Positions 22,042-33,920 of a DNA stretch of 64,000 bases are shown one piece after another (the first letter of the stretch is position 1; the number at the start of each line of letters is the position of its first letter). A model generated the notes under the pieces. The model ran no database searches. It saw only the letters and a list, made by a program, of their open reading frames with translations, and was not told the origin of the DNA. The DNA is taken from positions 17,723,123 through 17,787,122 of the forward strand of contig NC_089830.1 in the NCBI RefSeq assembly GCF_035046505.1. Reading direction: 5' to 3'. Made by a program: the position numbers and the translations under genes. Origin of the DNA: Tiliqua scincoides. Lineage: Eukaryota > Chordata > Lepidosauria > Squamata > Scincidae.

Positions 22042-22555
22042 CTTGGCTCAAAATGTGAGACTGGAGAGCCTCTCCAAGTACAAGCAGAAAATACTAGGTC
22101 TGGTGGCCCAATGGCTGACTCAACATCCAGCAACATCATATCTTCATGATGCATCGATCCGTGTCATCATTTGGTGCTCAGATTCCACATGTGAACCAAA
22201 TGCCAAATGAAAAATCACCCTCCTGCATTACCATTTGGATATGTACCTTGTGGCTGAGACTAATTCGGGGTTTGCCTGACCAAGATGCTCTTCAGATGTG
22301 AGTTCTCCTCTATAATTAGTATGTTCAATGTTTTATCATCTCTCTGTATACTTTATGTAGCACTGAACCATCACAGGCATTCTGAAGAGAGCACAGCTTA
22401 GTGGTGGCACATAAGCTTTCCAGGAGGAAACCCTAAGTTTGGTCCCTGGCATCTCCAGATAGAGCTGGAAAAAACCTGTGTGAGAAACGCTGGAGAACTT
22501 CTGCCAGTTGGTTTTGAAGACACTGACCTAGATATCATCTTCTGTTTGAGTCTAA
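22042..22555. other. No feature recognised
   Basis: The stretch directly upstream of the LINE end may contain more LINE sequence, but I cannot read a clear frame. Confidence 0.4.
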
Positions 22556-23078
22556 GAGCCCAATCCTAAACTGTGCACACCAGTTTACCGCACTATTGCA
22601 AACGTGCCGTAAAGTACGTTTGCGAGCCCTTCGCATCAGAGCTAGTCCAGCACCAGCCAGCTCTGGGCTAGCACTAGTAGAAAACCTGTGCTCCCCCTTT
22701 CAGCAGTCACCCCAACCAATGGGCGGTGGAGAGGTAGGTAGGAGTGTGGGGGAAGCAGAGAGGAGGTGTTGGAGGTGGGGGAGGCCAGGGAGAGGGTGGG
22801 GAGGAGGTGTGCCAGGGGAGGGAGCTGGATGAGAGGAGGGTGGGACCAGTGGAACTCAGCTCCACTGGATCCTGAACTCTGTGGTGGGCCTTGCAGCCCA
22901 ACATGGAGGCTCTTGATTCTGCACCAACTCAAGGGCTGCTGCAGGGTCAAGTAACCCTGGGGGAAGGGGACAAATGTCCCCTTTTCCCAAAGAGCCACTG
23001 ACGGCTGCCCAGTGTCCAGCAGCAGTCATTTTCAGCGCTGCGGTAGCCCCACATGCCAGGCAATTTAGGATTGGGCTG
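22556..23078 (+). mobile_element. TIR element of about 520 bp with 3-bp TAA duplication
   Basis: The ends GAGCCCAATCCTAAACTG and AATTTAGGATTGGGCTG pair as inverted repeats, flanked by TAA on both sides (22553-22555 and 23079-23081). Inside are GCAAACGTGCCGTAAAG and a long GGA-rich tract. No transposase. The 3-bp target duplication fits PIF/Harbinger-type elements; that family call is an inference. Confidence 0.75.
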
Positions 23079-23156
23079 TAAGGCAGCTCCATACATTGGG
23101 CTGTATATCTTTAAAATAAGACCGTCTGCACTGTTTTGACACTTTACCATCTACAG

Positions 23157-23554
23157 CCATGGTCCCCAAACTTTTCAGCAGCGGGACCCACATTTTAAAA
23201 CGACACACTATCAGGATCCACCTAGGTTTTCCAGACTTTTAAAAAATGAGATCTAGAAAGAAATAATCTGTTATATATTTATAAGCAACAATAACCAGAA
23301 AGAAAGTCCCTCAAACATTTATCTCCCTGTACTTACACATACTTGCAAACTGCAGGAGCTCAGCTCCTTTCAGGGTGATTACCAGCTATCCTGCAAACTG
23401 CAGGAGCTGAGCTCTTTGCCGGGTAATTAGCAGCAGCAGTATCTGATTTTTGACTACCTTCAGGGATTGAGGCAATTCGTTATCTGATCTTTCCATCACC
23501 CTTATCAGGTCACAACCCACCACTGGATCCTGACCCACAGTTTGGGAACCACTG
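23157..23554. mobile_element. hAT-type element, CAGTGGTTCCCAAAC-like
   Basis: The ends are CCATGGTCCCCAAACTTTTC and CAGTTTGGGAACCACTG. The flanks atctacag and gtctatgg agree at 5 of 8 positions and share the central TA. It contains a short direct repeat, CTGCAGGAGCT(C/G)AGCTC, at about 23352 and 23400. Confidence 0.7.
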
Positions 23555-25149
23555 GTCTATGGAGATGCTGTAAGTCCCGTTTTTATCCATCAGGAATGCA
23601 CTGGAGGCTGGAGCTGCACCTTGTCCTCACCTCAACTGGGTGGGCAATCACTGACATATGCAAACGAGCCCCGAGAAGAGCGGAGGCTTTGATAGCCCTC
23701 TGCCAGACCAAACATTCTTTGCCATGTTTAACTGGGTCTGATGTGTCTTGCCCGCCGTCCAACCACAGGGGAAAACAACAACAACACTGAATTAATCTTA
23801 ACACATCCCAGATGGTGCTTGAAGCAACATCAGGTTGTATCATACCCTGCGAACAGCAATGAAAATAAATCGAGACGAAGGCGCTGGCCACGGCCTTCAT
23901 TCAGATGAATGAGTTGAGCAAGAGAATAATCTATTTCTTGTCTGGTGTTATACACTGGGATGTGGAAGGAAAACGGAACTTCAGGGAAGACCCATGATTA
24001 TCTTGCTTTGTTCCACAATCTGGTAGGGCTGGTCTGTCCATGAAGCTGACTGAGAGAGACCACCTGAGGTCACAGATTAGTGTGGGGCAGGACCCACTAC
24101 CTGCTTCTGTCTGCACATCCACCTCCTCTTCTGTCCCGTCAAAACCTTTCTCTAGAGATCTTGTGCCCACTTTAGACCAATTAGCTTCCCTTCTCCCCCC
24201 CCATAGCCCTAGTTCTGCAGAAAGCACTGCTGGACCCCATCACCAGGATACCTTGCCTGTTCAAACTGCAGAAGCCATCCTTCCTTCCTCTCTGCTCCAG
24301 TCAGTAGGTTCTCCACCTACAGCAGCCACACCTTAGCTTCTGCAGCTCCTGGGTGAGGTAGCCACACAGCAGTCTCCAGCAGTCTCCAGCCAGGCAGCCA
24401 TTCCTCCTTTCATCTTCTCTCCCCTCCAACCTTTCTCCTCCCACACTCTCTGGTATGATTTTTTTCACTTTTATCTACAAGATCCTCATTATCCCTACTA
24501 GTCTGCAGTTGGGGGCCACACTCATTGCTGGTCAAAGTTTAAACCCTATACCATAGTCTCTTGAGACTGAAGGCTGCCAACCATACTGGTCTTCCTATGC
24601 TCAAAGCGGTGCACCACATAACCAGTAAAAGTTAATACTATTGATAAAAGCATTGAAATAAAAACGTTATAAAACAGCTGGAAGAGAGAGGGGAAATTTG
24701 GGAGACACTTTTTCTTCTCTTCCACCTGGCAACATTCTAGAAATACCATGAAAATCAACCAATTCCAAAGGTTTGAATTCTGCTCCAGAAAACATTTCCA
24801 ATTCACTGAAATATCAGAATCAGGGAGAAGTGGATTCTTAAAGCATCTCTACTCCGAAGATGTTTATTAGACTGAATCAGGACTATTTGATTAGAGCCAC
24901 CATCCTTCTCATGCCTGTTGACAGACTCACAGGCTTCTATATTATGAACTGGGTTCCGCTGCTTCTGGAATGACATTTATAAATCGACTTGGAAATCGAT
25001 TCCAACATGGAATCTAGAGCCTGGCTCAAAAGACATCTGCAAACTGTTGCCAGCAAGCTGTTCACCACCTTGCCAGGGGAAGTGTCTCCACCTACTGGAG
25101 TAATTTAATTCTCTTAAGTAAGCCCTTTGATCGTACCAATTAACTAGTC
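23555..25149. other. Mostly unrecognised; one isolated SINE/LINE tail
   Basis: At 24545-24586 the sequence TATACCATAGTCTCTTGAGA with CTGAAGGCTGCCAACCA is a solo copy of the shared LINE/5S-SINE tail. The rest has no recognised repeat or gene. Confidence 0.5.
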
Positions 25150-25727
25150 CAGTGGCTCTCAAACTTTTTAACATGATCCACTTTTTAGAATGACAGTTAG
25201 GGCCCACTGAAAGTGATGTCATTAACCTGGAAGTGACGTCACAGCCGGAAATGACATCATCAAGTAGAGATTTTTAACACCCTCATACAACAAAATCAAA
25301 TCAAAGTAAATTAATTAAATTTGCAATAAGTATATGTTTTACGAATTAAACAAATGAATTAAAAGTTTACAATAATTATATGTTTAAAAATTTATTTAAA
25401 ATAATGAACCCTTCTAACCCTCCCAAGCAGTTGCTGATCCGTTCAAAAAAAAAAAATTCCCCAAACATCCCAAAGGCTGCAATCCTATCCACACTTACCC
25501 AGCAGTAAGTCCCATTGACTATTACGATTAAAAGCATGCATATATATATGCATTTAACATATATAACAAATGCACTAGCCATTTGTTAAGGGGAATGCAT
25601 CCAGGTGTGACATTTCTCCAAGTTAAAGCCAACAAACTAAAGCTATGAGTAAGAGTTCAACAGGTGAGGATTAAGTCCATACTGGAAAGGGTCCTATGAA
25701 GTCATAAAGAAATACATCAACTACTGA

Positions 25728-25817
25728 GAGCCCAATCCTATGCATGTCTACTCAGAAGTATGTTCCATTATAATCAATGGGGCTTACTCCCAAGAAAGTG
25801 TGGATAGGATTGTAGCC
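25728..25817. mobile_element. Small palindromic TIR element (90 bp) with TGA duplication
   Basis: The ends are GAGCCCAATCC and GGATTGTAGCC, the flanks are TGA on both sides, and the length is exactly 90 bp. Confidence 0.8.
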
Positions 25818-25835
25818 TGAGTGATGCTGGCTCTC

Positions 25836-26030
25836 ATGAGAACATAAGAACAGCCCCGCTGGATCAGGCCATAGGCCCATCTAGTCCAGCTTCCTGTATC
25901 TCACAGCGGCCCACCAAATGCCCCAGGGAGCACACCAGATAACAAGAGACCTCATCCTGGTGCCCTCCCTTGCATCTGGCATTCTGACATAGCCCATTTC
26001 TAAAATCAGGAGGTTGCACATACACATCAT
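25836..26030 (-). mobile_element. CR1-type LINE 3' end
   Basis: It starts AGAACATAAGAACAGCCCCG and runs to AAAATCAGGAGGTTGCACAT, an antisense, strongly truncated copy of the family at 9085. Confidence 0.9.
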
Positions 26031-26221
26031 GCAAAGATTCTGTTGTGGGGTCATGGTAACCTCTTACAGGAATGAGAAAGGTTAAAGACCACTGGACTAG
26101 ATCACCACCAGGTTAAGCGTTGGAGGCATCTGGTGCACACCTCCAGGTAGCTTGGTGAGGTTCAAACAGGAGTGAGGCACAGCTTGCTAAGAATATCACA
26201 AGAGCCCCACTAGATCGGGCC

Positions 26222-26402
26222 ATAGGACATAAGAACATAAAAACAGCCCCACTGGATCAGGCCATAGGCCCATCTAGTCCAGCTTCCTGTATCTCACAGC
26301 GGCCCACCAAATGCCCCAGGGAGCACACCAGATAACAAGAGACCTGCATCCTGGTGCCCTCCCTTGCATCTGGCATTCTGACATAGCCCATTTCTAAAAT
26401 CT
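26222..26402 (-). mobile_element. CR1-type LINE 3' end
   Basis: Second antisense copy, nearly identical to 25836-26030, starting AGGACATAAGAACATAAAAA and ending at CATTTCTAAAATC. Preceding text at about 26190-26220 repeats part of the same end. Confidence 0.85.
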
Positions 26403-26410
26403 CATGAATG

Positions 26411-27140
26411 AAGAGTTCTAATCTCTCGTGAATGAAAAAATTTAACCGCCCACATTTAACGCAATGCAATAGCACAGAAGGTTGGTGACGACATGATGGC
26501 GTCATTATGTCACCCCCGAACTTCCAGGACATGGAGCTCCTCCAGGCCTGGGCCTAGACTTTGCTGACATCACCCTTTTCCTCAGGAGCTTGGCATACTC
26601 AGGTGCTGAGGCATCCATAATGCACCTCATTCGTTGACCGAAACAGCCCAGGTGCCTCTTGTGAGCAAAAGCTGTTCTCTGTGATGGCGTCCTGAGACAG
26701 GCGAGCAACAGTTTGGGGCTGAGCCAGACCACAAGGCTCACGTTCATGCCTGCCCCTCAGTGAAGTCCGACCCCTGGTCCCAGGAGGTGTGAAACCAGTG
26801 GGGCTGGCCCACCCTCCGACATCCACCACAGCTATGTGGAAAATATTTAAAGCACATCAACGCTTCCTCCCTCCCTCCCCTCCCCATTCCACCCCCAACA
26901 GAAGCTACTGTGGCCATTGCTCCTGCCAGTGAATTAGAAGTTATTTGACAGGAAATCTTAAATAAAATTGGGTTGGGGGAGATCAATGGGGAAACCGCAT
27001 GGAAAAACAGCATCATTCAATGCCTGGGCACTAGGAAGTGAAGATTAAATTGGGACATTAAGAGCTGGGCAGTGGAGAGGAATGGATTCTCAGAACAAAT
27101 ATCATACAAGAACTGTGTGCCAAAAATGTACTGTGACATG
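26411..27140. other. No feature recognised
   Basis: Apparently unique sequence with a C-rich tract near 26870. No gene signals. Confidence 0.5.
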
Positions 27141-27143
27141 TTC

Positions 27144-27465
27144 ATAAGAACATAAGAGCCCCACTGAATCAGGCCGAAGGCCCATCAGGTCCAGCTTCTT
27201 ACATCGCACAGTGGCCCACCAGATGCCTCAGGGAGCACCCAAGACAACAAGAGACCTGCATCCTGGTGCCCTCCCTTGCACCTGGCATTCTGAGGTAGCC
27301 TACTTCTAAAACCAGGAGGTTGCACAGACCCATCACAGCTTTTAACCTCTAATGGACTTCTAGAAATCTATCCAATCACCTTTTGAAGGCATCTAGATGC
27401 CATCACCACATCCTGTGGCAAGGAGTTCTACAGACAAATTACATGCAGAGTGAAGAAATATTTTC
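27144..27465 (-). mobile_element. CR1-type LINE 3' end, somewhat diverged
   Basis: It starts AAGAACATAAGAGCCCCACT and passes through CATCACCACATCCTGTGGCA and a TGAAGAAATATTTTCTTGTC end, matching the family in antisense with more changes than at 25836. Confidence 0.85.
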
Positions 27466-28489
27466 TTGTCCCTGTGGGGGGGGGGGGTCTAAGAGGTCAG
27501 CCATGTCAAGCACTGGCCAAAGGCCCACACCTGTCAAAGGGTCCACCGTGCTGAATGTTCAGTCGTGGTGACCATGGTAGCAGCAAATTCACCATCAGGG
27601 GGCAAGTGAGGGGAGCCACCGGGAGCCCAGTGCAGGGCTTTGCTCCAGGGCCCCCAGCAACCTGGCACTCATCCCACTACCCCATGTGGTAAGAAGTTCC
27701 AGGGACACAGTTATATCCAGGTTCTGGATTCCATGGGAGGAGAGCTCACCGGAGTCATATGTTGTTGTCCTAATCGCAATTTGTTTCCTTGATAAATGTA
27801 AAGGTTGAGCATTGGATGGAGGCAGATATCAGAGCATTTCCACAAGCAACAACATCAGTTCCTCAGAGAGCACCCTTGAAGACTGCCTTCACCTCTAGCC
27901 TCCGTTCCCAACACAACACCACTCCCAGAAAGTCTGCAGCTGTGACACTACCAAAAACACACATGGAAGCTGGTGCGATTGAATTGAGACCTCTCTCACC
28001 CACTCACACCCTCCCCCTCTGTTGGTGGATAGACATTTCCAAAGCCACCCTGGCTCTCTATGCATCTTTGGATGGGAGTCAAAATGTTCATGAAAACCCC
28101 CTTTTGAACTCTAATAGGTCCCAGATTATGAACACAGAATACTGTTCATCGATGAGCGGATGCCGACACTGAATTATGATCATGGATGGTCTTGAACAAT
28201 ATTTACTCAGAAGGTGAGTGGTTAGTTCTGAAGCTAAGTTTAGGTACCATTTCTGCCTGACCAGAGAAGATAAGACAGAAAACATAATTTGGAAAATGAG
28301 TTTTTAAAGCAACGTATGGAAGACCCAAGAATGTGGGCAGATCGGTTCATGAAGTCCATAGCAGAATGAGCGATGGCTGTGTTGGATTCAGTAACCCACT
28401 TTTCACACCAGCCATTTCTCTTGTTCTGAATCATATCAGGTGATTACACAAATGATCCAAGTAAAACTTATCCATTCATTTAAATTTCA
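27466..28489. other. No feature recognised
   Basis: Short unsupported frames only. The poly-G run near 27477 is low complexity. Confidence 0.5.
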
Positions 28490-28660
28490 TTCATTCATTT
28501 GTAAAACTGATTTTTTTTCGGCCCCCCAAAAATGTATAGAATATAAGATGCGGCCCTGGTATTGAAAAGTTTGGAGACCCCTGCTCTAACCCACCACTCT
28601 TCTCCCCTCCACACCTCCTTCCTGTTCTGTGGTTCTTTTTTAATCCAGGGTGGCAGAATG

Positions 28661-28818
28661 GTTGGTTGGTTGGCAACCTTCAGTCTCGAAAGACTATGGT
28701 ATAAGCCTACAGCACCCGGTATTCCCAGGCGGTCTACCATCCAAGTACTAACCAGGCCTGACCCTGCTTAGCTTCTGAGATCAGATGAGATCGGACATGT
28801 GCAGGGTAACAGTTGCTG
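28661..28818 (-). mobile_element. 5S-rRNA-derived SINE
   Basis: Read on minus it begins GCAACTGTTACCCTGCACAT, includes the 5S text CTAAGCAGGGTCAGGCCTGG and GATGG(T)AGACCGCCTGG, and ends with the tail CTTTCGAGACTGAAGGTTGC and CCAACC repeats. Confidence 0.9.
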
Positions 28819-29330
28819 CAGAGGAGGGTAGGTTTGCAGGCAGAGGCCCCTGTCCCCATCGAGCATCGTCTGACATGATCAATCTGGCCAATGGCTGGGC
28901 CGGCCCCACATTAAATCCTTGCCTTATTCCCAAGTGAAGGATATTAAATATTGAAGCAATATGTATCAAGCACGTTCTGAAATCCCACAGCAATATTCCA
29001 GACCAACAAGAATGTCAATTAGTGGCCACCAGAAAACCGTTCTCTTTAAATGCCGGCTTATTTCCCATACTGTTCACTGTGTCTGAATGTTTTTTCACCT
29101 GCACATTTTAAAATGGAATGGCTTATTTTGGCCAACGATGGTAGTGTGTGGGGTGTAGAGGGGATTGCATGTGATGCTCTGTAAATAGTGCGGGGCACAA
29201 ATCCCCAACCCTTCTAGCTTTTGAGTTTGAAACAAGAAACAGCAGTGCCCAAGTAGGCCAAAAGATTCTGCCTGCTTCTTGGTTGGAAGCTTACATTTGT
29301 AAAACACAAAATTAGATTGTCACACCTGAT
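28819..29330. other. No feature recognised
   Basis: No repeat or gene signal was identified. Confidence 0.5.
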
Positions 29331-29760
29331 AATTATTAATATTTATTATTATTTTTTATTATTTTATTAATTTATACCCCGCCTTTTTGCCCAACGGGCA
29401 CACAAGGCGGCTTACAAACAATTTAAAATACAACATTAAAAACAATCATTAAAACAATTTACAATAATTAGAAATCTAAAAACAAACAAACCCCGTGGAT
29501 TCTCATATAAGAAGCAAGAACGCCAGCCAGCCTGTCAACAATTAAAAGCTTTTTGAAATAAAAAGGTCTTCAGTCCACGCCGAAATGTTAGCAATGAGGG
29601 AGCAGTTCTCAATTCTAAGGGGAGGGTATTCCACAGTTCGGGGGCCACCACCAAGAAGGACCTCTTCCTGGCCGCCGCCCCTCTCACATCTCTTAGTGGC
29701 GGCACAGTCAAAAGCCCATAAAGGCTTTAGTCCTCGTCAGAAGGTCCCTGATTCCCTCTT
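29331..29760 (-). mobile_element. L2-clade LINE 3' end with internal deletion
   Basis: It is a close match to 17971-18350, with CCCGCCTTTTTGCCCA, CACACAAGGCGGCTTACAA and CTCTTCCTGGCCGCCGCCCC. The coding part is cut after CAGTCAAAAG and joined to an unrelated or distant part. Confidence 0.8.
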
Positions 29761-29845
29761 ACGCCCAGCAAACACATAAGAAAGATATGGGAGTGTGCCG
29801 GTGAGCTATGCCACCCACACCAACATGCCCTCAGCATCTGAGTCA

Positions 29846-30210
29846 GTGATTTTCAACTAGTGTGCCATGGCTCATTGGTGGGTCACGAAAGGTCCACAGG
29901 TGTGTTTTGGGAGTTTGGAGCAGTGGTATCGTTAGGGGGGGTGCAGGCCACACTGGGTGACATGCACGGGGTGTGTGTGTGTGACACCACTACTTGCCAA
30001 AATTTTTCAAATATTGGTTGGTTGGTTGGCAACCTTCAGTCTCGAAAGACTATGGTATAAGCCTACAGGACCTGGTATTGCCAAGCGGTCTCCCATCCAA
30101 GTACTAACCAGGCCTGACCCTGCTTAGCTTCCGAGATCAGACAAGATCAGGCATGCGCAGGGTAACAGTATTTTCGAATAATACCATCATGTTATATATC
30201 AATATACCTG
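29846..30210. mobile_element. Three-layer nest: family D hAT, family A hAT, 5S SINE
   Basis: The family D left end CAGTGATTTTCAACTAGTG (29846) runs to GGGAGTTTGGAG, where a family A element starts (CAGTGGTATCGTTAGG at 29921). That one is cut within its AAATATTGG...GTATTTTCG block by the 5S SINE at 30013-30168. The right parts of both hAT elements are incomplete. Confidence 0.75.
30013..30168 (-). mobile_element. 5S-rRNA-derived SINE (innermost of the nest)
   Basis: Antisense copy with the tail first (GGTTGGCAACCTTCAGTCTC) and then the 5S body, ending at GCATGCGCAGGGTAACAG. It is the youngest layer here. Confidence 0.88.
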
Positions 30211-30499
30211 AAGGAATGCTTCCTGCAGTCAGCTCTTCCTTTTTCAGACAAACACCAAGTGCTCTGGGGGTGCAGTCAACAGACACTTTGGTCACATGGA
30301 TGTGGCTAGCCGACATGTCTCCATTTCATTGTTTCGTCATAGCTGTGGTAGCTAGCATCTCTGAGACCAGAGGGTTGTTGGAGATCATAATTTCCAGGAT
30401 ATTCAAAAAGACCTGATGCTCTAGCTGTTAGTTTCACTTGGACTTGATCAGTTTTGAAATGAAATTGTAAGGTGACACCTTTTCAGGAGTCACCTAGAC

Positions 30500-30968
30500 C
30501 AGGGGTGCCCAAACCCCGGCCCTGGGGCCACTTGCGGCCCTCGAGGCCTCTCAATGCGGCCCTCAGAGAGCCCCCAGTCTCCAATGAGCCTCTGGCCCTC
30601 CGGAGATTTGTTGGAGCCTGCACTGGCCCGACGCAACTGCTCTCAGCATGAGGGCAACTGTTTGACGTCTCACGTGAGCTGTGGATGAGGTTTCCCTCCA
30701 CTGCTTGTTGTTTCACATCTGTGATGCAGTAGCAGCAGCAAAGGAAAGGCCAGCCTTGCTTTGTGCAAGGCCTTTTATAGGCCTTGAGCTGTTGCAAGAC
30801 CTTCATTCATTCACATAAGTTCCATCTTTAATATATTCATTTATGTAAACTTATGTAAATTTATTCAAATTTTTAAATGTAAATTAGGTTTGTTTTTTTT
30901 TCCGCAGTCCCTGACACAGTGTCAGAGAGACGATGTGGCCCTCCTGCCAAAAACTTTGGACACCCCTG
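30500..30968 (-). mobile_element. hAT-type element, CAGGGGTGTCC family (family C)
   Basis: The ends are CAGGGGTGCCCAAACCCCGG and AACTTTGGACACCCCTG. A perfect 8-bp target duplication, acctagac, flanks it (30492-30499 and 30969-30976). It is in reverse orientation to the copies at 6286 and 56573. Confidence 0.93.
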
Positions 30969-31384
30969 ACCTAGACACATTTAAAATAAAGAAATAACTT
31001 CCTTTACAGGGGAGGATGAAAGGGTGGGAGAAATATGAAATGAGCCCTGGGTCTTTTTCAAAATCAGCTATACCCTGTTTGGGGGGGATGCACGTACAAT
31101 GTATGTACAACCAATGTGATCACTCCATTTAAAGCAGAATGTAGAGTTAGAGTGTAGAGTTAGGGAGATGAAGAGAGGGATTGTAGGGGGAGAAATACAG
31201 CCCCCATTCTGGGAGACAAGAAATGAGGCAGCTGGAGGGTGGGTGGAGAGTCCCTTGGCAAGGATTTCAAGGAGAGGGAATGGGAGGGAGCCAAGTTGTA
31301 GTCTGTCAATTTTTCTGGCCCAAATTGTTTCCGAAGATTCAGGGCAAGTTCATTCCTCCACTCCATGATGCCTTCAGGATTTTC
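30969..31384. other. No feature recognised
   Basis: No recognisable repeat or exon was seen. Confidence 0.5.
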
Positions 31385-31387
31385 TTG

Positions 31388-31580
31388 GTTGACAGTTGTG
31401 TAAGCGGCTGAGCTATGTATCCAAAAGTCCCAGGTTCGAATCCTGCCCCACCATAAACTCACTTGATGGCCTTTGGCAAGTTGCGCCATCTGAGTCTTCC
31501 CACCTACAAAATAGGAATAAAGACCCAGGTCGTTGCAAATATCACAGCCATACATGTGACGCATTTTGCTATCTCACACG
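31388..31580 (+). mobile_element. MIR-like tRNA-derived SINE
   Basis: GCGGCTGAGCTATGTATCC (A box region), CCCAGGTTCGAATCCTGCCC (B box), TGGCCTTTGGCAAGTTGCG and ATCTGAGTCTTCCCACCTAC with AAAATAGGAATAAAG follow the order of a MIR/CORE-type SINE. It is not a tRNA gene: no cloverleaf acceptor is present. Confidence 0.7.
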
Positions 31581-32084
31581 TTAACTGTGATGAAATCCTG
31601 CGGTCTCAAGTGGGAAACTTATTAGAGGAACCAATAGGGAGGTAGAGCTGGCACCCTAATTTCACATAAAGTGCACCCTAATTAGGGCTGGCGCTCTAAT
31701 TTCACATGAAGTGGAATTCAAAGTGAATTATGGGGTACCTCCCAAGGTGAAAGACGGGCAAATGTTCAAAGGGAAGCTAAGCAAGTTTGGACAGGACAAA
31801 TGAATTGGGAGGGGGAGGTTCTGCATGTAAACACATAAGTAGGAAGTTAATTTAAGATTATGATGAGATAGGTACATAAGGAAGGAAAGGATACTTCAAG
31901 GGTCATCCAATGGGTAGGAAGGCAGTGATAGTTGCCTATAGCTTTGTCTTAGCAGAGTTCAGGGATCCAGGCAGTGGCAGACACAGCACAACTGAATTTT
32001 GGGAAGAGCTTTACTGGAACAAAGAGAGAACTGCAGCTCTTGTTATGCACTAGCAAGAACAAGAAGACAGCAAAAAGAGCAGTA

Positions 32085-32305
32085 ATTTTTTTCCCACATT
32101 TTTATACCGCCTTTCCTCCAAAGAGTTCAGAGCGGTGTACACAGCTGCTTTTCCTCCTTTTGTCCTTACAACAACCCTGTGAGGTAGGTGAGGCTGAGAG
32201 AAAGTGACTGGCCCAAGGTCACCCAGGAAGCTTCATGACTGAGAGAGGATTTGAACCTGGATCTTCCGGGTCTCAGTCCACCTCCCAAACCAGTCCAGCC
32301 AAAGC
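32085..32305 (-). mobile_element. tRNA-derived SINE with L2-like tail
   Basis: On minus it contains GATCCAGGTTCAAATCCTCT (B box), GCTTCCTGGGTGACCTTGGG, CAGCCTCACCTACCTCACAG and the tail CCGCTCTGAACTCTTTGGAG with GGCGGTATAAAAATG. The tRNA 5' end is incomplete. Confidence 0.8.
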
Positions 32306-32310
32306 TGGAG

Positions 32311-33500
32311 AAAGCAACGCACAAGTTCTTAAACTAGGGGCCGTCTCAGCCTATTCTGAGAGGCATTTTATCAGGCGGGTACAAGGTTTCTTTTGGGCCC
32401 CTTCTCCGTGGGATCATAATTTCTACAAATTACGATCTATAAAATTAAGTAGGTTTACACAACGTGTGACAGCTCGTCTTCACACAATACGTGCAAACAT
32501 TTTCTGAGATCTTAGGAAATCAAATTTTGTGACTCTGGGCCCAGGTATGATGTACCCCATGGGACCCTCTCTCATGTGCCCTGGTGAGATCAGAAAATGT
32601 AAGGAAATTTTTGAGTCCCCTCCTTTGCCTCCTGCCCCTCCCCCCCCCATTTTTTGAACCTGGGCCTGGGTGCTATTTACCCCCTGTACCCCACTCTTAT
32701 GGGCTTTGGAGGCCAACATATGCACACACAGCATACACAGTGGGTAGCACAGCTCACATGCTGTCGGCTTTCCAATGCCTCGTGCTGTAGTAACCTCTCT
32801 CTGCCTTCGAATGCCACCCCAGTGTCACTTAAGCAGGTTGTTAGCAGGTTGTTCAAGGCACCTCCTCTCTTCCCACAAGCTTGTCATGCTCAGGAGCATT
32901 GAATCAGGCACTCCAGCTGGCATTCCCAGAGTGCAGCCTGCTACGTCTCCTGCACAAATGTTGTTGAACACTTTCCCATTCCCTCCCCGCCCTACACATT
33001 GTTCTTGGCAACATCATGCTTTCTAAAAGAGTGCGCAAGAGGGGGGGTTGAGTACCTTTGCATGAATTTATCACTTCTAGTTTGGATGTGGGTTTTTTTT
33101 CTGCAACTGTGAGATTCAGCAAGGGGCGGCCATAAATCAGGGCTTGGTGCACGCATCAATATTTGACAACGGAGTCAGGTATTCATACAGTGTGTTCAGC
33201 CAAATGGCCTGTACGAAATGTTCCCCTTTTTTCAGTGTCTCCTAATAAATTCAGGGGCTCTCTGAAAGCAGCAGCTGTTGGCCGCACCTTTCCTGCCCCT
33301 TGTGCAACTAAATAAATATGCAGCGCAACATGACATCAAGATACACACAGAGGCACAGGGCACAAGCTCAGTCTGCCTTCCTACATCGGAAGACTGATTA
33401 ACTGTGCAGTGCCTTCCTATACCCAACAAAAATATGTCCTGTATGTTTGCATGAAAGGCCAAATCTAGGGTTTGCCTTTTCATTGAACGTAATTATGCAG
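32311..33500. other. No feature recognised
   Basis: Unique-looking sequence. A motif GTGACTCTGGGCCCAGGTATGATGTACCCC-like pair near 32530 and 32655 (also 7535) hints at an old repeat, but I cannot define it. Confidence 0.4.
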
Positions 33501-33514
33501 GGTAGAAATTGACG

Positions 33515-33920
33515 TACAAAAATATGCAGGGGATGGATAGAGGGATGTTCTTTTCCTTCTCACACAAAACCAGAACCAGGGAACATCAAATCAAGTGTCG
33601 GGAGAGTCAGAACAGACAAAAGAAAATATTTCTTTAGTCGGCATGATCTGTGGAACTCCTTGCCACAGGATGTGGTGATGGCACCTGGCCTAGATGGGGA
33701 GGATTGGACAGATTAAAGTCCATCACAGGTTATAAGCCATGATGGGTCTATGCAACCCCCTGATTTTAGAAGTAGGCTAGCTCAGAATGCCGGGTGCAAG
33801 GGAGGCAGGTCTCTTGTTGTCTTGTTTACTCTCGGGGGCATTTGGTGGACCACTGTGAGATACAGGAAGCTGGACTAAATGGGTCTTTGCCCTGATCCAG
33901 CAGGGCTGTTCTTATGTTCT
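33515..33920 (+). mobile_element. CR1-type LINE 3' end, older copy
   Basis: It begins ACAAAAATATGCAGGGGATG, retains AACCAGAACCAGGGAACATC and AAAGAAAATATTTCTTTAG, and ends GGCTGTTCTTATGTTCTTA. Several small losses mark it as older than 9085. Confidence 0.85.

Larger units (their letters stand above)
25150..26094 (+). mobile_element. hAT-type element (family B) enlarged by insertions
   Basis: The left end is CAGTGGCTCTCAAACTTTTT followed by the family text CCACTTTTTAGAATGAC, with the embedded AATCCTATCCACACTTACCC block. A plausible right end GGTTAAAGACCACTG stops at 26094; the flanks aactagtc and gactagat agree at 5 of 8 with central TA. A 90-bp palindromic element (25728-25817) and a CR1-type LINE end (25836-26030) lie inside. 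The right boundary is the weaker claim. Confidence 0.55.

Noticed and set aside
19420-30168. 5S ribosomal RNA genes
   Set aside because: The 5S-like bodies are each joined to the same LINE-type tail and are scattered singly inside other repeats, so they are SINEs or their remnants and not functional 5S genes.
31388-31470. A tRNA gene
   Set aside because: Promoter boxes A and B are present, but there is no acceptor stem and the downstream text follows the MIR order.
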